Notes under the pieces: generated by a model
Seen by the model: only the letters and a program-made list of their open reading frames with translations
Told to the model about the DNA's origin: nothing
The model's database searches: none
Source of the DNA: Clostridia bacterium
Lineage (GTDB): Bacteria > Bacillota > Clostridia > Peptostreptococcales > Anaerovoracaceae
NCBI GenBank assembly: GCA_024693105.1
Contig: JAILLO010000090.1
Span: forward strand, 1-37,046
Length of the DNA: 37,046 bases
Reading direction: 5' to 3'
Position numbers and translations under genes: made by a program
Part shown: piece after piece, positions 1-8,272 of the stretch
Layout: every line of letters starts with the position of its first letter
Numbering within the stretch: position 1 is the first letter of the stretch

Positions 1-7
1 AGGCTGT

Positions 8-39
8 CCTCCATCCCCAACTTTGATACTTCTATTATA
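8..39 (-). promoter_or_regulatory. Possible promoter and RBS of a minus-strand gene starting left of the window
   Basis: On the minus strand a perfect TATAAT lies at 39-34 and a GGAGG at 12-8, right at the window edge, so a start codon would fall just outside. No good -35 hexamer is found at 16-18 bp spacing (TTGAGG at 57-52 is only 12 bp away). The arrangement comes directly after the terminator at 94-120, which makes a new transcription unit plausible. Confidence 0.3.
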
Positions 40-93
40 ACAGAAAAAGTGCCTCAATCCCAGATAAACACTGGATTTGTGGTACTTTTACAC

Positions 94-120
94 AAGAAAA
101 ATCCGCGGCGTCGCCGCGGA
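94..120 (-). terminator. Rho-independent terminator of the coiled-coil gene unit
   Basis: A perfect inverted repeat (TCCGCGGCG / CGCCGCGGA, 102-110 and 112-120, one base between) is followed on the minus strand by TTTTTCTT. This is a classic intrinsic terminator for minus-strand transcripts and lies about 180 bp beyond the stop codon of the 1529-residue protein gene. Confidence 0.8.
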
Positions 121-137
121 CTTTGTCTACAGTCTGA

Positions 138-185
138 GGCCTCCTTCGGAGTTTTCCGGAGGAGGCCCTTTTGTTTCTTTGTCCC
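138..185 (+). terminator. Plus-strand-oriented hairpin with T-rich tail
   Basis: A 12-bp stem (138-149 with 156-167, one G-T wobble, loop AGTTTT) is followed on the plus strand by CTTTTGTTTCTTTG. It is oriented to stop plus-strand transcription, yet no plus-strand gene is visible to its left in the window. It could stop antisense transcription into the long minus-strand gene or belong to a unit outside the window. On the minus strand it would be only a 3'-UTR hairpin. Confidence 0.5.
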
Positions 186-290
186 TTTATTTTTTTCTTT
201 TTTTCTTTCTTTCCTTATTTTCTTCCTTTCTCTATTTCTTTCCTTTTTCCCCTTTTCCCTTTTTCCTTTTTCCTTTTTCCTTTACCTTTC
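166..290. repeat. 125-nt homopyrimidine/homopurine tract with heptamer repeats
   Basis: Across 125 nt of the plus strand only six purines occur (173, 181, 189, 217, 234, 284); 235-283 is pure pyrimidine. Inside it CCTTTTT is repeated three times perfectly at 258-278 with a partial fourth copy. In the minus-strand mRNA it is a purine-only 3' untranslated region starting right after the stop codon of the coiled-coil gene. Confidence 0.85.
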
Positions 291-296
291 GCATTC

Positions 297-3200
297 TTAT
301 CTGCTGTCGCCCATAACGGCCCCAAACAGCACAGCTGCCGCGTCTGCAGATACATCATCGATGAGCTCCGTATGATTCAGGGATGCAAGCAGCCTTACCG
401 CAAGCTCACGAACCTTTGACTGCCCGTTGAAAAACCGGCTTGCCGTAAACAGAATCGAGTGACAGATATTAATGCCTATCATATCACTTATCTCCGTCAT
501 GTTTTCAAATCCCTTTGCGGCTGTCACAAACTGCAGTTTTCTGAGCATGGAAGCTCCGCTTTCAAGCACCGCCCCCTCTCCTTTAGATGCAGTCGCCGCG
601 TTGCAGCTTTCGATTTCTTTGTCAATATCAAAGAACTTGCCTATGCAGGAAACATCCGAAACATACGAGCGTATAAACTTGATGAGGCCGTTCACGGCTT
701 CCATAACAACCGGTCCGATTTTGTCCTCAGCAAGCGCCTTTCCGTAAACATAGCGCGCCGCACCCGCAAGAGCATCCTGGATCTCATCACCTGCGCGCTC
801 ATTTGAAAAAGTCACGCCCATAAAGAGATTTTTCTCATTTTCCTTTCGCTCTTCAAAAGCAGCCACCCTAAGATGCTCTCTGTTTTCCCAAAGATAACGG
901 CTTTCATCTCCTGCCTCTTTGCGCGCCTCCAGATTCCCGGTGATTGCTGCCGCTCCTTTTGCGACTTCCTTCACATTTTCCAAAATGCCAAACGCATCCG
1001 ATACTTCACCGTGTGCGTCGCTTAAAGAAAGCGCTGCCTCCACAGGCTTTTGAGCTCTGACCTTTTGCGCAAAGGCGGCTCCCGCTTTCCATACATCTTC
1101 GGAAAAGACAAAAGCCGCAGCTTCCCCCGCAATATCGGGGACACTGTCTGAAACCGCATCAACAGTCTTTCTAATCACAAATCTTGTAAAACGCGTTCCC
1201 GCGCTGTGTCTGTTCTTTCTGAGCATAGCAGCATCTGTTTCAAAAGAAAGGGCTTCCGCGCGCAGCTTGTCCTCACCAAAAATTCTTTTCTGCGCTTCAA
1301 ACAGATGCTTCTCGTTTTCGGTGCGCACCGCAAGCTGAACCGCTCTCCTCAGCAGCTTCCAGTCTATTGCGCCGGACCTCCTGCTGAATCTGTCAAAATT
1401 TCTGTCATCCGTCTGCGATGACAAAAGTCCGTAAAACGCCGAGCCGTAATCATCTGCAGAAAGCTTCTCACTGAATCCTCCTGCAAGATATCTGTCGACA
1501 AGAGCGTACCTGCCTTCGGGATTTACATAATCTCTTTCGGCTTTGCCCATACGGTTAAGGCCGATATTCTTTTTTGAAATATCAAGGACATCGCGCTTTG
1601 AAAGAGCTGAGACCGCAAGCTGCCGCTGTTCTTCTCCAAGCGCCATAAATCCCGCTATAATGCTTCTTTGAAGCTCGTCTTCCGCCTGCTGCCATAAAAT
1701 ATCAAAAAGTTCACCGGCATTTTCAGGCCGTTTGAGTTCACCGCGCTGCATCCTGCCAAGAAGCTCCGCCGCTTTCTCATTTTTTGAAGCAAGGATGCCT
1801 GAAGGAGATGCCGCCGCGCGGATTTTTTCAAGCTCAGCATCATGCTGCTTTTGACGCTCCGCCATAAGAGCTTTCTGTTTGGCATCGCCTTTCACGGCCT
1901 TTTCCGCCCGGGAAGCACGGCTCCGCTCTCTCATCCGCGTGCAGATCGTAACAAAGCCTGCGGCATATCTGAATTTTTCATCGTCAAGCGCAGCCTGCCC
2001 GCTTTCTCCCGTCTCTTTCAAAAGCATCATTTCAGCTCCGTCAAAATCCGGTCTGAATTCGGCGAATATATCACTCTTTTCGTCATTACGGTAATCATTC
2101 AGCGCCTTCTGTACATCCGAAAGACGTTTTATGAAGGCAGGGCCTTCCTCAAGCATGCCAAGGCCGGCAGACTTTGCCGTCCAGGAAAGAAGCTCCGGCA
2201 TTGCAAGCACCGACGCAAAAATCCCGAGCTGATTTGCGTCATATGAATCGATAACGGCCCGCTGCTCCTTCGAAGCCGTTTCTGCCAGAAATTCACGAAA
2301 ACGGCTGCTTGTTTTGTGGCCACGCCTTTGGATTTCAAAAGTATCCCAGACATCAACCCCGATGCCCTCGCTTCCTGCAGAGGCTTTTGCCAGTGCCTTT
2401 ATATAAAGCGGCTTTGCAAGAAGAGAAGCCACCTCAGCCGCAGCAGTACTCACCTCGGCCTCTCCATAGATATCCTCTTCAAAAATATCAAGAAGATTTG
2501 CGCGGACAATAAGCATTTGCTCCTTTGTAAGCGCAGCTTTTCCCTCCGCCCCGGACTTATCCGAAGCTTCTTTTATAAGCTTTTCAAAGGCTGCGGAGGC
2601 TTCTGCTCTTCGCCTGAGATACCTTGTCCTTTCTTTTGCAAGTGCCTCAAAATCATCGGGCGAACTTGTGAACTTCACGTATTCAAGCGTCCTTGCGGAT
2701 TCCTCAAACACAGAAGAAAGCACAGGATCCGCGCACTGCTTTTCAAGCTCACGAAAAGACACACACGCTGCAAGATTTCTTTTGTAATCTTCAAGGCTCT
2801 TTTGAGAAGCATGCTCCCCCCATCTTTCATGGCGGCTGATATAATATGTGAGCGCACCGCGCACAAGGCTTTCATCTGCAAAGGTCCCCTCATTTTGCCC
2901 TGCAAGGCGTTTTTCAATGCCTTTCTTCACAGCCTCTATTGCCGCAAAGCGGGAAACAATCGCAGCTTCCCTGTCTTCCCCTTGCAGACCTTTTTCGCTT
3001 GCAAGAACATCGGTAAAAATTCCGCGAAGCCACGAATCTTCGGAAATATCATGCTGCTCCATATACCTGTCGACAATGATTGAATAAGCCTGCCACTTCG
3101 AAGGCGGCGGAGCCTTCTTTTCTTTTGCCATAACAGGTGAGCACCCTGTCATTATTTTTCGTTTGACTGCGCGGTCCGTTTTTTCATCCTCAAGACGCTT

Positions 3201-4886
3201 TGCAGCATTCCTTCCGGAGCGGATTCTCTGCGAAATATAGTCTTCCGCCTCAGTGAGCCTTTCCTGCCTCTTTTGGGCAAGCTCTGTCTGTTTGCGCTGC
3301 TTTTCGGCGCGCATGGTGAATTTTTTCCAAAGGCTCTCAAGATCCTCCTCTGTCAGCACGGATTTTTTCGCTGCCGTATCCTTCACTGCATCCTTCATCG
3401 CTTCCCGCAGCACACCCTTCATCGCATTCTCTGTGATTTTTTTGCGGCAAAATGCGGCAAAAATCCCTGCTTCGGCATCACTGTGCTCCTTACCGGATTT
3501 TTTTCTGAAAAAGCTTTGCGCCTCAGCCTCCGACTTTGCGGCAACAGTTTCAAAGCTTCTGAGAAGCTTCTTTGTCTGCTCTTCCCCGGCGCGGATCTCG
3601 CGGGACATCAGCTCCCTGATTAGCGGAATATATCCGAAAAGCAACCCGTCAGCCTTTCCCTTGTAGAGGCTGAGAAGAACATTCCTTATCATTGAAATTT
3701 GTTCTCCGCTTTCTTTGATTTCCCGGGCAAGCTCGCCTTCAAGCCTCTTTTTCTCTTTTTCAATCCGGGCGCTTTCCTCTTCAAGCCTTTTTTGCTCCTC
3801 AAGAAGTGCGCTCTTTTCTTTTGAAGCCGCTGCAATTCTTTCGTCCGCCTCATAGCTTTCAGACTCTGCCGAATTTTTTTCAAGCTCCCCAAGTTTTCTT
3901 TCGACAGTAGCGCTCCTGTATCCTTCAGAAACATAAAGGCTGTCTGTAACAGCTTCGCTTCCAGCAACCAGCGCCTCAAGACCTGCGATATCACCATCGG
4001 AAAAAGAAATGCCGCAAGAGGCCTTTTCTCCCCTGGCGCTTATATGCTCCGCCATGTCCTTTATAGCGGCATTAATCAGAAAAGAGTATGTGGCTTCGGG
4101 AACAGCAAGCGTATCACACTCAAGATATTCAACCGAAAGATCTCCCTCCGCACAGCGATGAAGCTTTCTGTACCTTTCAAGAAAAGGCAGTATTTCAGAA
4201 GAGGCCGTTTTGTCTTTGACAGCAAGAAGCTCTCTCAAAAGGGCCGTATCTGCAGCAAAAGCCCGGTCTGCAGCATCCGTGCCTTGCGTGACTTCCGCGC
4301 CTTCCGCGCCTTCCGTGCCGTAATCACCGTACTTTTTCCAAAAGTCGCTTTCAAGAAGCTGCGATTCCATCAATTCGGAAAAATCCGAAGTTTTGCGGCC
4401 GTCTGTTTTCGCAAGTCGTTCCTGCAATGAAGAAATATTTTGGCTGTAAACCTCATCATAGTGCTTTTTCTTTTCAGCCTGCATTATTCCGGCTTCATGC
4501 TCTTCTGCTATGCGGCTTCTCAGCTGTGAGGACCAGGTCTTTCTGCGCAATTTGTCTCTTGCATTTTTGGGGCCGGCACTCAGTTCTTCCCGGAGTTCAT
4601 GCTCTTTTGTAGGAATAATCGTATGCTTCTCGCCGAAAATACCCTCACTCAGCATCTGCCGGAGCTCGGCATTGCGCTGCTCCTTGCGCTTTTTTTGTGC
4701 CTCAAGCTCCTCATGTTCGTATTTATATACTATTTTTTCCGTAAAAACTTCTTTCCTGACCTGTGTCAGTTTTTCCCCGGCAATTCTGATTCTTTCCTGC
4801 AATTTCTCCTGCTTTGCCGAAGCTTCCTCATAGCGAAGTTCTTCCTGTTTTAGTGCCTTTTTCAGGGTTTCAAGTTTTTCCGCCAT
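297..4886 (-). CDS. Very large charged coiled-coil protein, function unknown (1529 aa)
   Basis: I do not recognise a family. The product is rich in Glu, Lys, Ala and Arg, with no signal peptide and no obvious membrane segment, so it should be cytoplasmic. Heptad-like coiled-coil stretches are clear at roughly residues 1-180 and 345-390. A Pro/Lys linker follows near residue 590, and the C-terminal two thirds look alpha-helical with fewer heptads. ATG at 4886 was chosen over an in-frame GTG at 4919 because GGAGG lies 8 bases upstream. That RBS sits inside the last codons of the GNAT gene, whose stop is 2 bp away, so the two are probably translationally coupled. It ends in a purine-rich 3' region and a terminator at 94-120. 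GC content is visibly higher than in the glycan genes. The frame is intact over 4.6 kb, which argues for a real gene. Confidence 0.85.
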   Translation of the reverse strand: MAEKLETLKKALKQEELRYEEASAKQEKLQERIRIAGEKLTQVRKEVFTEKIVYKYEHEELEAQKKRKEQRNAELRQMLSEGIFGEKHTIIPTKEHELREELSAGPKNARDKLRRKTWSSQLRSRIAEEHEAGIMQAEKKKHYDEVYSQNISSLQERLAKTDGRKTSDFSELMESQLLESDFWKKYGDYGTEGAEGAEVTQGTDAADRAFAADTALLRELLAVKDKTASSEILPFLERYRKLHRCAEGDLSVEYLECDTLAVPEATYSFLINAAIKDMAEHISARGEKASCGISFSDGDIAGLEALVAGSEAVTDSLYVSEGYRSATVERKLGELEKNSAESESYEADERIAAASKEKSALLEEQKRLEEESARIEKEKKRLEGELAREIKESGEQISMIRNVLLSLYKGKADGLLFGYIPLIRELMSREIRAGEEQTKKLLRSFETVAAKSEAEAQSFFRKKSGKEHSDAEAGIFAAFCRKKITENAMKGVLREAMKDAVKDTAAKKSVLTEEDLESLWKKFTMRAEKQRKQTELAQKRQERLTEAEDYISQRIRSGRNAAKRLEDEKTDRAVKRKIMTGCSPVMAKEKKAPPPSKWQAYSIIVDRYMEQHDISEDSWLRGIFTDVLASEKGLQGEDREAAIVSRFAAIEAVKKGIEKRLAGQNEGTFADESLVRGALTYYISRHERWGEHASQKSLEDYKRNLAACVSFRELEKQCADPVLSSVFEESARTLEYVKFTSSPDDFEALAKERTRYLRRRAEASAAFEKLIKEASDKSGAEGKAALTKEQMLIVRANLLDIFEEDIYGEAEVSTAAAEVASLLAKPLYIKALAKASAGSEGIGVDVWDTFEIQRRGHKTSSRFREFLAETASKEQRAVIDSYDANQLGIFASVLAMPELLSWTAKSAGLGMLEEGPAFIKRLSDVQKALNDYRNDEKSDIFAEFRPDFDGAEMMLLKETGESGQAALDDEKFRYAAGFVTICTRMRERSRASRAEKAVKGDAKQKALMAERQKQHDAELEKIRAAASPSGILASKNEKAAELLGRMQRGELKRPENAGELFDILWQQAEDELQRSIIAGFMALGEEQRQLAVSALSKRDVLDISKKNIGLNRMGKAERDYVNPEGRYALVDRYLAGGFSEKLSADDYGSAFYGLLSSQTDDRNFDRFSRRSGAIDWKLLRRAVQLAVRTENEKHLFEAQKRIFGEDKLRAEALSFETDAAMLRKNRHSAGTRFTRFVIRKTVDAVSDSVPDIAGEAAAFVFSEDVWKAGAAFAQKVRAQKPVEAALSLSDAHGEVSDAFGILENVKEVAKGAAAITGNLEARKEAGDESRYLWENREHLRVAAFEERKENEKNLFMGVTFSNERAGDEIQDALAGAARYVYGKALAEDKIGPVVMEAVNGLIKFIRSYVSDVSCIGKFFDIDKEIESCNAATASKGEGAVLESGASMLRKLQFVTAAKGFENMTEISDMIGINICHSILFTASRFFNGQSKVRELAVRLLASLNHTELIDDVSADAAAVLFGAVMGDSR
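4293..4319. repeat. Three 9-bp tandem repeats inside the coiled-coil gene
   Basis: TTCCGCGCC occurs twice and TTCCGTGCC once, head to tail. They encode the Gly-Ala-Glu repeats GTEGAEGAEV near residue 190-200 of the large protein. Being a multiple of three, changes in copy number would keep the frame. Confidence 0.7.
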
Positions 4887-4888
4887 CT

Positions 4889-5779
4889 TCACACCTCCAG
4901 AAATGCTCTGTGGAACCACACCGTTTCGGACGGGGCGTTTACAAACAGTTTTTCAACCATTGCCCTGCCCGAATTGCCGATGCACTGAAACGATATCGTT
5001 TTTTCGGAATCTGCCTTCCCCGAATCAAACAGTTCTCCTGCCGCATGGCATGCCCTGACAATAAGGCCTGTTACGACTCCCGGATTGGTCGTATAATTTT
5101 CAAGCCACTCAAGATTGAAGCGTCCGCCCAGGTCTCTTACAAGAAGTACTCCCGCAAGAGTCTTTTCACGAAAGGCAAGAACGCTCAAATCCCGGTCGCA
5201 TACATTGAGGTCGTATCCGCTCTTTATGGGCGAATTAATTATTACTTCGGGCGGAATCTGTTTGAGACTCAGGAAAAGGTACCTTCCGCCGGTGCCGCCG
5301 CTTCTTCTGTCTCCGCTGCCGCCCGTTGCCCTTTTGAAGCCCGGCAGCTCCACAAATTCACGAAAAGAAAATCTGTAATCAAACGACGCCGCAGAAGTTA
5401 TTTTAAAACCGCAATGCATAAACAGTCTGTCAAGCATCAGGCTCGCCTCAAACGCGTTCGAATACAGCGAAAAAAACGATTTGATCCTGAGCCGCGGTGC
5501 ATATTTAAGGATTTCATCCATCAGTCTTTTGGCAACACCGAGGCTACGAAATCTCTGCGGCACAAAGATCCACATGATTTCGGCGGTCTCATCTCTGATA
5601 CCGAGGATCATGATGCCTGCCGCGCAGTCCTTATATACTGCGCCAAACATCAGAAGTTCATCCTGAAGAGGCTTTTCCTCAGGCTTCTTTTGAGGAACAA
5701 AATCTCTGAAATATTCAAAATTGCTTTTGCCGATGAGAGTTATCCTTATATCATCGTTTGAGGCACGTTCCGAAGTCAT
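4889..5779 (-). CDS. GNAT-family N-acetyltransferase (296 aa)
   Basis: The N-terminal half (about residues 10-130) has the GNAT fold signature. Its acetyl-CoA loop is QRFRSLGVAKRLM at 75-87 (the Q/R-x-x-G-x-A/G motif), after a strand ending in EIMWIFVP. The C-terminal half, about 150 residues, could be a degenerate second GNAT repeat and is unassigned. The substrate is unknown. ATG 5779 was preferred over the upstream in-frame start because AAAGGAGA lies 7-8 bases before it. The gene runs straight into the coiled-coil gene (2-bp gap), so the pair probably works together, for example by acetylating that protein or something it binds; this is inference. A terminator-like hairpin lies just upstream, and no clear promoter was found between hairpin and start. 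Confidence 0.8.
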   Translation of the reverse strand: MTSERASNDDIRITLIGKSNFEYFRDFVPQKKPEEKPLQDELLMFGAVYKDCAAGIMILGIRDETAEIMWIFVPQRFRSLGVAKRLMDEILKYAPRLRIKSFFSLYSNAFEASLMLDRLFMHCGFKITSAASFDYRFSFREFVELPGFKRATGGSGDRRSGGTGGRYLFLSLKQIPPEVIINSPIKSGYDLNVCDRDLSVLAFREKTLAGVLLVRDLGGRFNLEWLENYTTNPGVVTGLIVRACHAAGELFDSGKADSEKTISFQCIGNSGRAMVEKLFVNAPSETVWFHRAFLEV

Positions 5780-5834
5780 TTCAGCGTCTCCTTTCCAAGG
5801 GCCTTTGCAAAACAACCCTCATCCTGTCTTCTAC

Positions 5835-5868
5835 CAAAAAGCCGGGCCCATCAAAGCAGGTCCGGCTT
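5835..5868 (-). terminator. Intrinsic terminator downstream of the capF-like gene
   Basis: On the minus strand AGCCGG pairs with CCGGCT around a 16-nt interior that adds further CC/GG pairs, followed by TTTTGG. It lies about 45 bp after the stop codon at 5912. The plus-strand side also has a weaker T-rich tail. Confidence 0.7.
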
Positions 5869-5911
5869 AGTTTTCGTTTCAACACCCGCTCGGGCATCTT
5901 AACATCAAAAT

Positions 5912-7087
5912 CTATACTTCTTTGTAATATCCGTCAGGTCTTCCCGGATCGAAAATTTCATTGCACCATATCAATGTCACAAGATTTGAGTCTCCCGTAT
6001 TTTTGATGCTGTGAGCGTATCCCGGAGGGATATCTACCGCTGTGAGCTTCTCGGAATTCACATGATACTCAACAACCTTGCTGCCTTCGTTTCCGTCATC
6101 GTCAAAGACTCTTGAGAGTTTGATAACAGCCTCACCGCTCACAACAAGATAACGCTCCGTTTTCGTATGATGCCAGTGGCTTCCCCTTGTCTCACCCGGC
6201 AGCGTCACATCGATCGTAATCTGACCTCTGTCATCGGTACGGATAAAATCGGTCACACTTCCGCGCTTGTCCGTGTTTGTCATCAGCCTGCAGGCAAAAT
6301 CCTTTTCAGGAAGATATGAAAGATATGTGCTGTAAAGACGCTTCACAAGAAGATCACCCATGTTCGGAACCTTCAGCCAGTATGACTTCGCATTGCCGCC
6401 CGTTGAAATAACGCCGCTTTTGCGCATCTGCTTGAAGGTCCTCAGAAGCTCAATCAGAACGCCGAAAGTAATCCTGTGAGTAATCTCAAGTGAATATCTG
6501 CCGTTGTTGTCATTTTCAAGCTTGCCGTCAATCGCATCGATGAACATATCCATGACATCATCGATATATCCAAGCACAAGCTCCTGCGCAGGGTTCTGGA
6601 CAATTACGGAAATATCGTTTGCAATCTTGTGAAAATATGAAGCAACCGAGCCTTCTTCTTCTACATCGGCCCACTTTCCGAAAAGCTTCGGCAGCCTGAA
6701 AACAAAGGTCTCTGCGCCTGAATTTTTTCCGTAATTTTCGACGATTTCCTCAATTGCCTGCTTTTTCTTTCCGAACGGCGTCTTTACTGCTGCCTGAACA
6801 GACGAAGCAAGCAAGAGCTTTGGTTTTTCTTCAAGCTCACTCTTTTCAAGAAATCCCGCAAGCTTTTCCGTAAAAACAAGCGTGTTTGCGATTTTGTCGG
6901 ATTCTCCGATGCCTGCCTCGGCGCCTGCAAGATGAAATACAAAGCCGCAGTCCTTTGTCAAAGCTTCAAGCTCCGCATCCGAAATGTCCTGCTCACAAAA
7001 GACCAGGTCACTGTATCCGTGGTTTCTGAGCTCTGCAACAAGATTCCTTCCCAGAAAACTTTTTGCTCCCGCAATCAATACTTTCAT
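5912..7087 (-). CDS. capF: CapF/WbjC-like SDR-cupin fusion (UDP-sugar 4-reductase/epimerase type)
   Basis: The 391-residue product has the two-domain layout of CapF/WbjC, the enzyme that makes UDP-N-acetyl-L-talosamine-type intermediates on the route to UDP-N-acetyl-L-fucosamine. Residues 1-250 are an extended SDR with the nucleotide loop GAKSFLG at 7-13. The C-terminal cupin has GSHWHHTK, a metal-binding motif, and PPGYAHSI. The SDR catalytic Tyr-x-x-x-Lys reads PFGKKK: Phe105 replaces Tyr while Lys109 stays (see findings). CapE and CapG partners are not in the window. ATG 7087 was chosen for GGGGGAGA six bases upstream; a longer in-frame extension has no RBS. The gene has its own promoter (7198-7226) and terminator (5835-5868), so it is a monocistronic unit separate from the nonulosonate operon, with higher GC. 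Confidence 0.82.
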   Translation of the reverse strand: MKVLIAGAKSFLGRNLVAELRNHGYSDLVFCEQDISDAELEALTKDCGFVFHLAGAEAGIGESDKIANTLVFTEKLAGFLEKSELEEKPKLLLASSVQAAVKTPFGKKKQAIEEIVENYGKNSGAETFVFRLPKLFGKWADVEEEGSVASYFHKIANDISVIVQNPAQELVLGYIDDVMDMFIDAIDGKLENDNNGRYSLEITHRITFGVLIELLRTFKQMRKSGVISTGGNAKSYWLKVPNMGDLLVKRLYSTYLSYLPEKDFACRLMTNTDKRGSVTDFIRTDDRGQITIDVTLPGETRGSHWHHTKTERYLVVSGEAVIKLSRVFDDDGNEGSKVVEYHVNSEKLTAVDIPPGYAHSIKNTGDSNLVTLIWCNEIFDPGRPDGYYKEV

Positions 7088-7197
7088 GTTATCTCCCCCT
7101 TGAAGCCCTTTCAGGCGTAATTGCCAAAAGACAGCGTCCGGCTTTGCCGAATCTGCAAACACCGGGCGATGTCTGATTTTCAACGATATACACCTTT

Positions 7198-7226
7198 ATT
7201 ATATCTTTTTCAGAAAATTAAATCAA
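7198..7226 (-). promoter_or_regulatory. Sigma-A-type promoter of the capF-like gene
   Basis: On the minus strand TTGATT (7226-7221) and a perfect TATAAT (7203-7198) are separated by exactly 17 bp. This gives a leader of about 100 nt before the start codon at 7087. The rest of the 7088-7474 spacer contains only the neuA terminator at 7380-7432 and no convincing ORF. Confidence 0.75.
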
Positions 7227-7379
7227 CTGAAATACCCCTTTTTCTTCCAATGACACCCCTGTTTTAGAAAATCTTTAAGGAACGGAGGCTCTACCTTTGT
7301 AATATACTTTGTCGAGCGTTTCGCGTTTCAACTTCTCAACTGAATATAATCGTTTTTTCGGGAATTTTGTTCTTGTATC

Positions 7380-7432
7380 TAAATAACAACACCGCATACA
7401 ATCAAAATCACCGTCCTTTTGATTGTATACGG
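7380..7432 (-). terminator. Terminator-like hairpin after the nonulosonate operon
   Basis: A 16-bp stem with one mismatch (7392-7407 with 7417-7432, loop TCACCGTCC) lies 42 bp beyond the neuA stop codon. On the minus strand it is followed by GTTGTTATTT, only moderately T-rich, so termination may be incomplete. Confidence 0.55.
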
Positions 7433-7474
7433 CATCTTAAGCCGGTTATAGCATCAAATTTTCCGCTTTTCGCG

Positions 7475-8188
7475 TCACTCCTTGTGTCCTCTTTTATTAT
7501 TTGCAGAATTATTTAATAATAAAAACTCAGCAAAATTAAAATCGAATTCTGTATCTATATCAACAGAACGTTCTTTTGGCATAATATACGCGTACGACCC
7601 TGAACGATACAAAAACTGTTCTTCTCTAAACTCATCAACGGACGCAATATAAATTGCCCCATTGGGTCTGTAGTATTTCTCCTGTGCTTGTCTTTGAACA
7701 GTCACTGTTTCCTTCAAAAAACCTTCCAAAGAATTCTCTTCTCCAAGAGTTCCGCACCAGGATAACGGGTGTTCTAACTCAGTAATTGAAACTATCGAAA
7801 ACGCATTTTTGCTCAGCATTATCTTATAGGCTTCGGTAATATCTGCGGCAGAACGCAAAGGAGAGGTAGGTTGTAACAGGCAAAAGGTATCAAATGTCTT
7901 TCCGATTTCTTCATATCGTTCAAGTACTTCAAGCACCATATCCCAAGACGATGCTGTGTCTGATGATGTAGCTTCAGACCTTAAAAACGGAACCTCCGCG
8001 CCACCCTCCCTGGCAATTTCAGCATATTTTTCCGAATCTGTCGATACCATAACAGTATCAAAGCAACCGGATTTTATCGCAGCTTCAATTGAATAAAACA
8101 ACAAGGGCTTGTTGCACAATTTTTTTATATTTTTATCCGGTAAGCCTTTGGAGCCTGCTCTGGCAGGAATAATTGCTAAGTTTTTCAT
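7475..8188 (-). CDS. neuA: CMP-nonulosonate synthetase (NeuA/LegF family)
   Basis: The 237-residue product activates a nonulosonic acid (sialic or legionaminic acid) with CTP to give the CMP-sugar used by glycosyltransferases. It opens with the cytidylyltransferase signature IIPARAGSKGLPDKNIK (residues 6-22) and has LLQPTSPLR and the C-terminal DIDTEFDF metal/substrate motif. The length is typical of short bacterial NeuA/LegF proteins without a fused esterase. It is last in the operon, 84 bp after neuC, a wider gap than the 4-bp overlaps upstream. The RBS is weak (AAAGG about 12 bases upstream). Sequence alone does not say which nonulosonate it activates; see the ptmE and legB entries for the argument for legionaminic acid. 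Confidence 0.9.
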   Translation of the reverse strand: MKNLAIIPARAGSKGLPDKNIKKLCNKPLLFYSIEAAIKSGCFDTVMVSTDSEKYAEIAREGGAEVPFLRSEATSSDTASSWDMVLEVLERYEEIGKTFDTFCLLQPTSPLRSAADITEAYKIMLSKNAFSIVSITELEHPLSWCGTLGEENSLEGFLKETVTVQRQAQEKYYRPNGAIYIASVDEFREEQFLYRSGSYAYIMPKERSVDIDTEFDFNFAEFLLLNNSANNKRGHKE

Positions 8189-8272
8189 TGTCTGTATTGT
8201 TACCTTTCTTGGTATAGCGAAAACTAATTATCTTAGGCTTGCTATTGACGCTCGGAATTATAATTGCAAATA

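Noticed and set aside
49..419. Plus-strand reading frames through the pyrimidine tract (Phe/Leu/Ser-rich peptides)
   Set aside because: They are produced by the homopyrimidine tract and a terminator region; no RBS, and the composition is purely a consequence of the repeat.
2316..3083. A 255-residue plus-strand frame opposite the coiled-coil gene
   Set aside because: It lies wholly antisense to a well-supported long gene, with no RBS and no recognisable domain; long antisense frames are expected against Ala/Glu/Lys-rich genes.
4814..5761. A 315-residue plus-strand frame opposite the GNAT gene
   Set aside because: The opposite strand has a clear GNAT motif, RBS and coupling. This frame has no domain and spans the junction of two minus-strand genes.
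7227..7380. Plus-strand TATAAT near 7350 as a promoter
   Set aside because: No -35 at suitable spacing and no plus-strand gene downstream for several kilobases.
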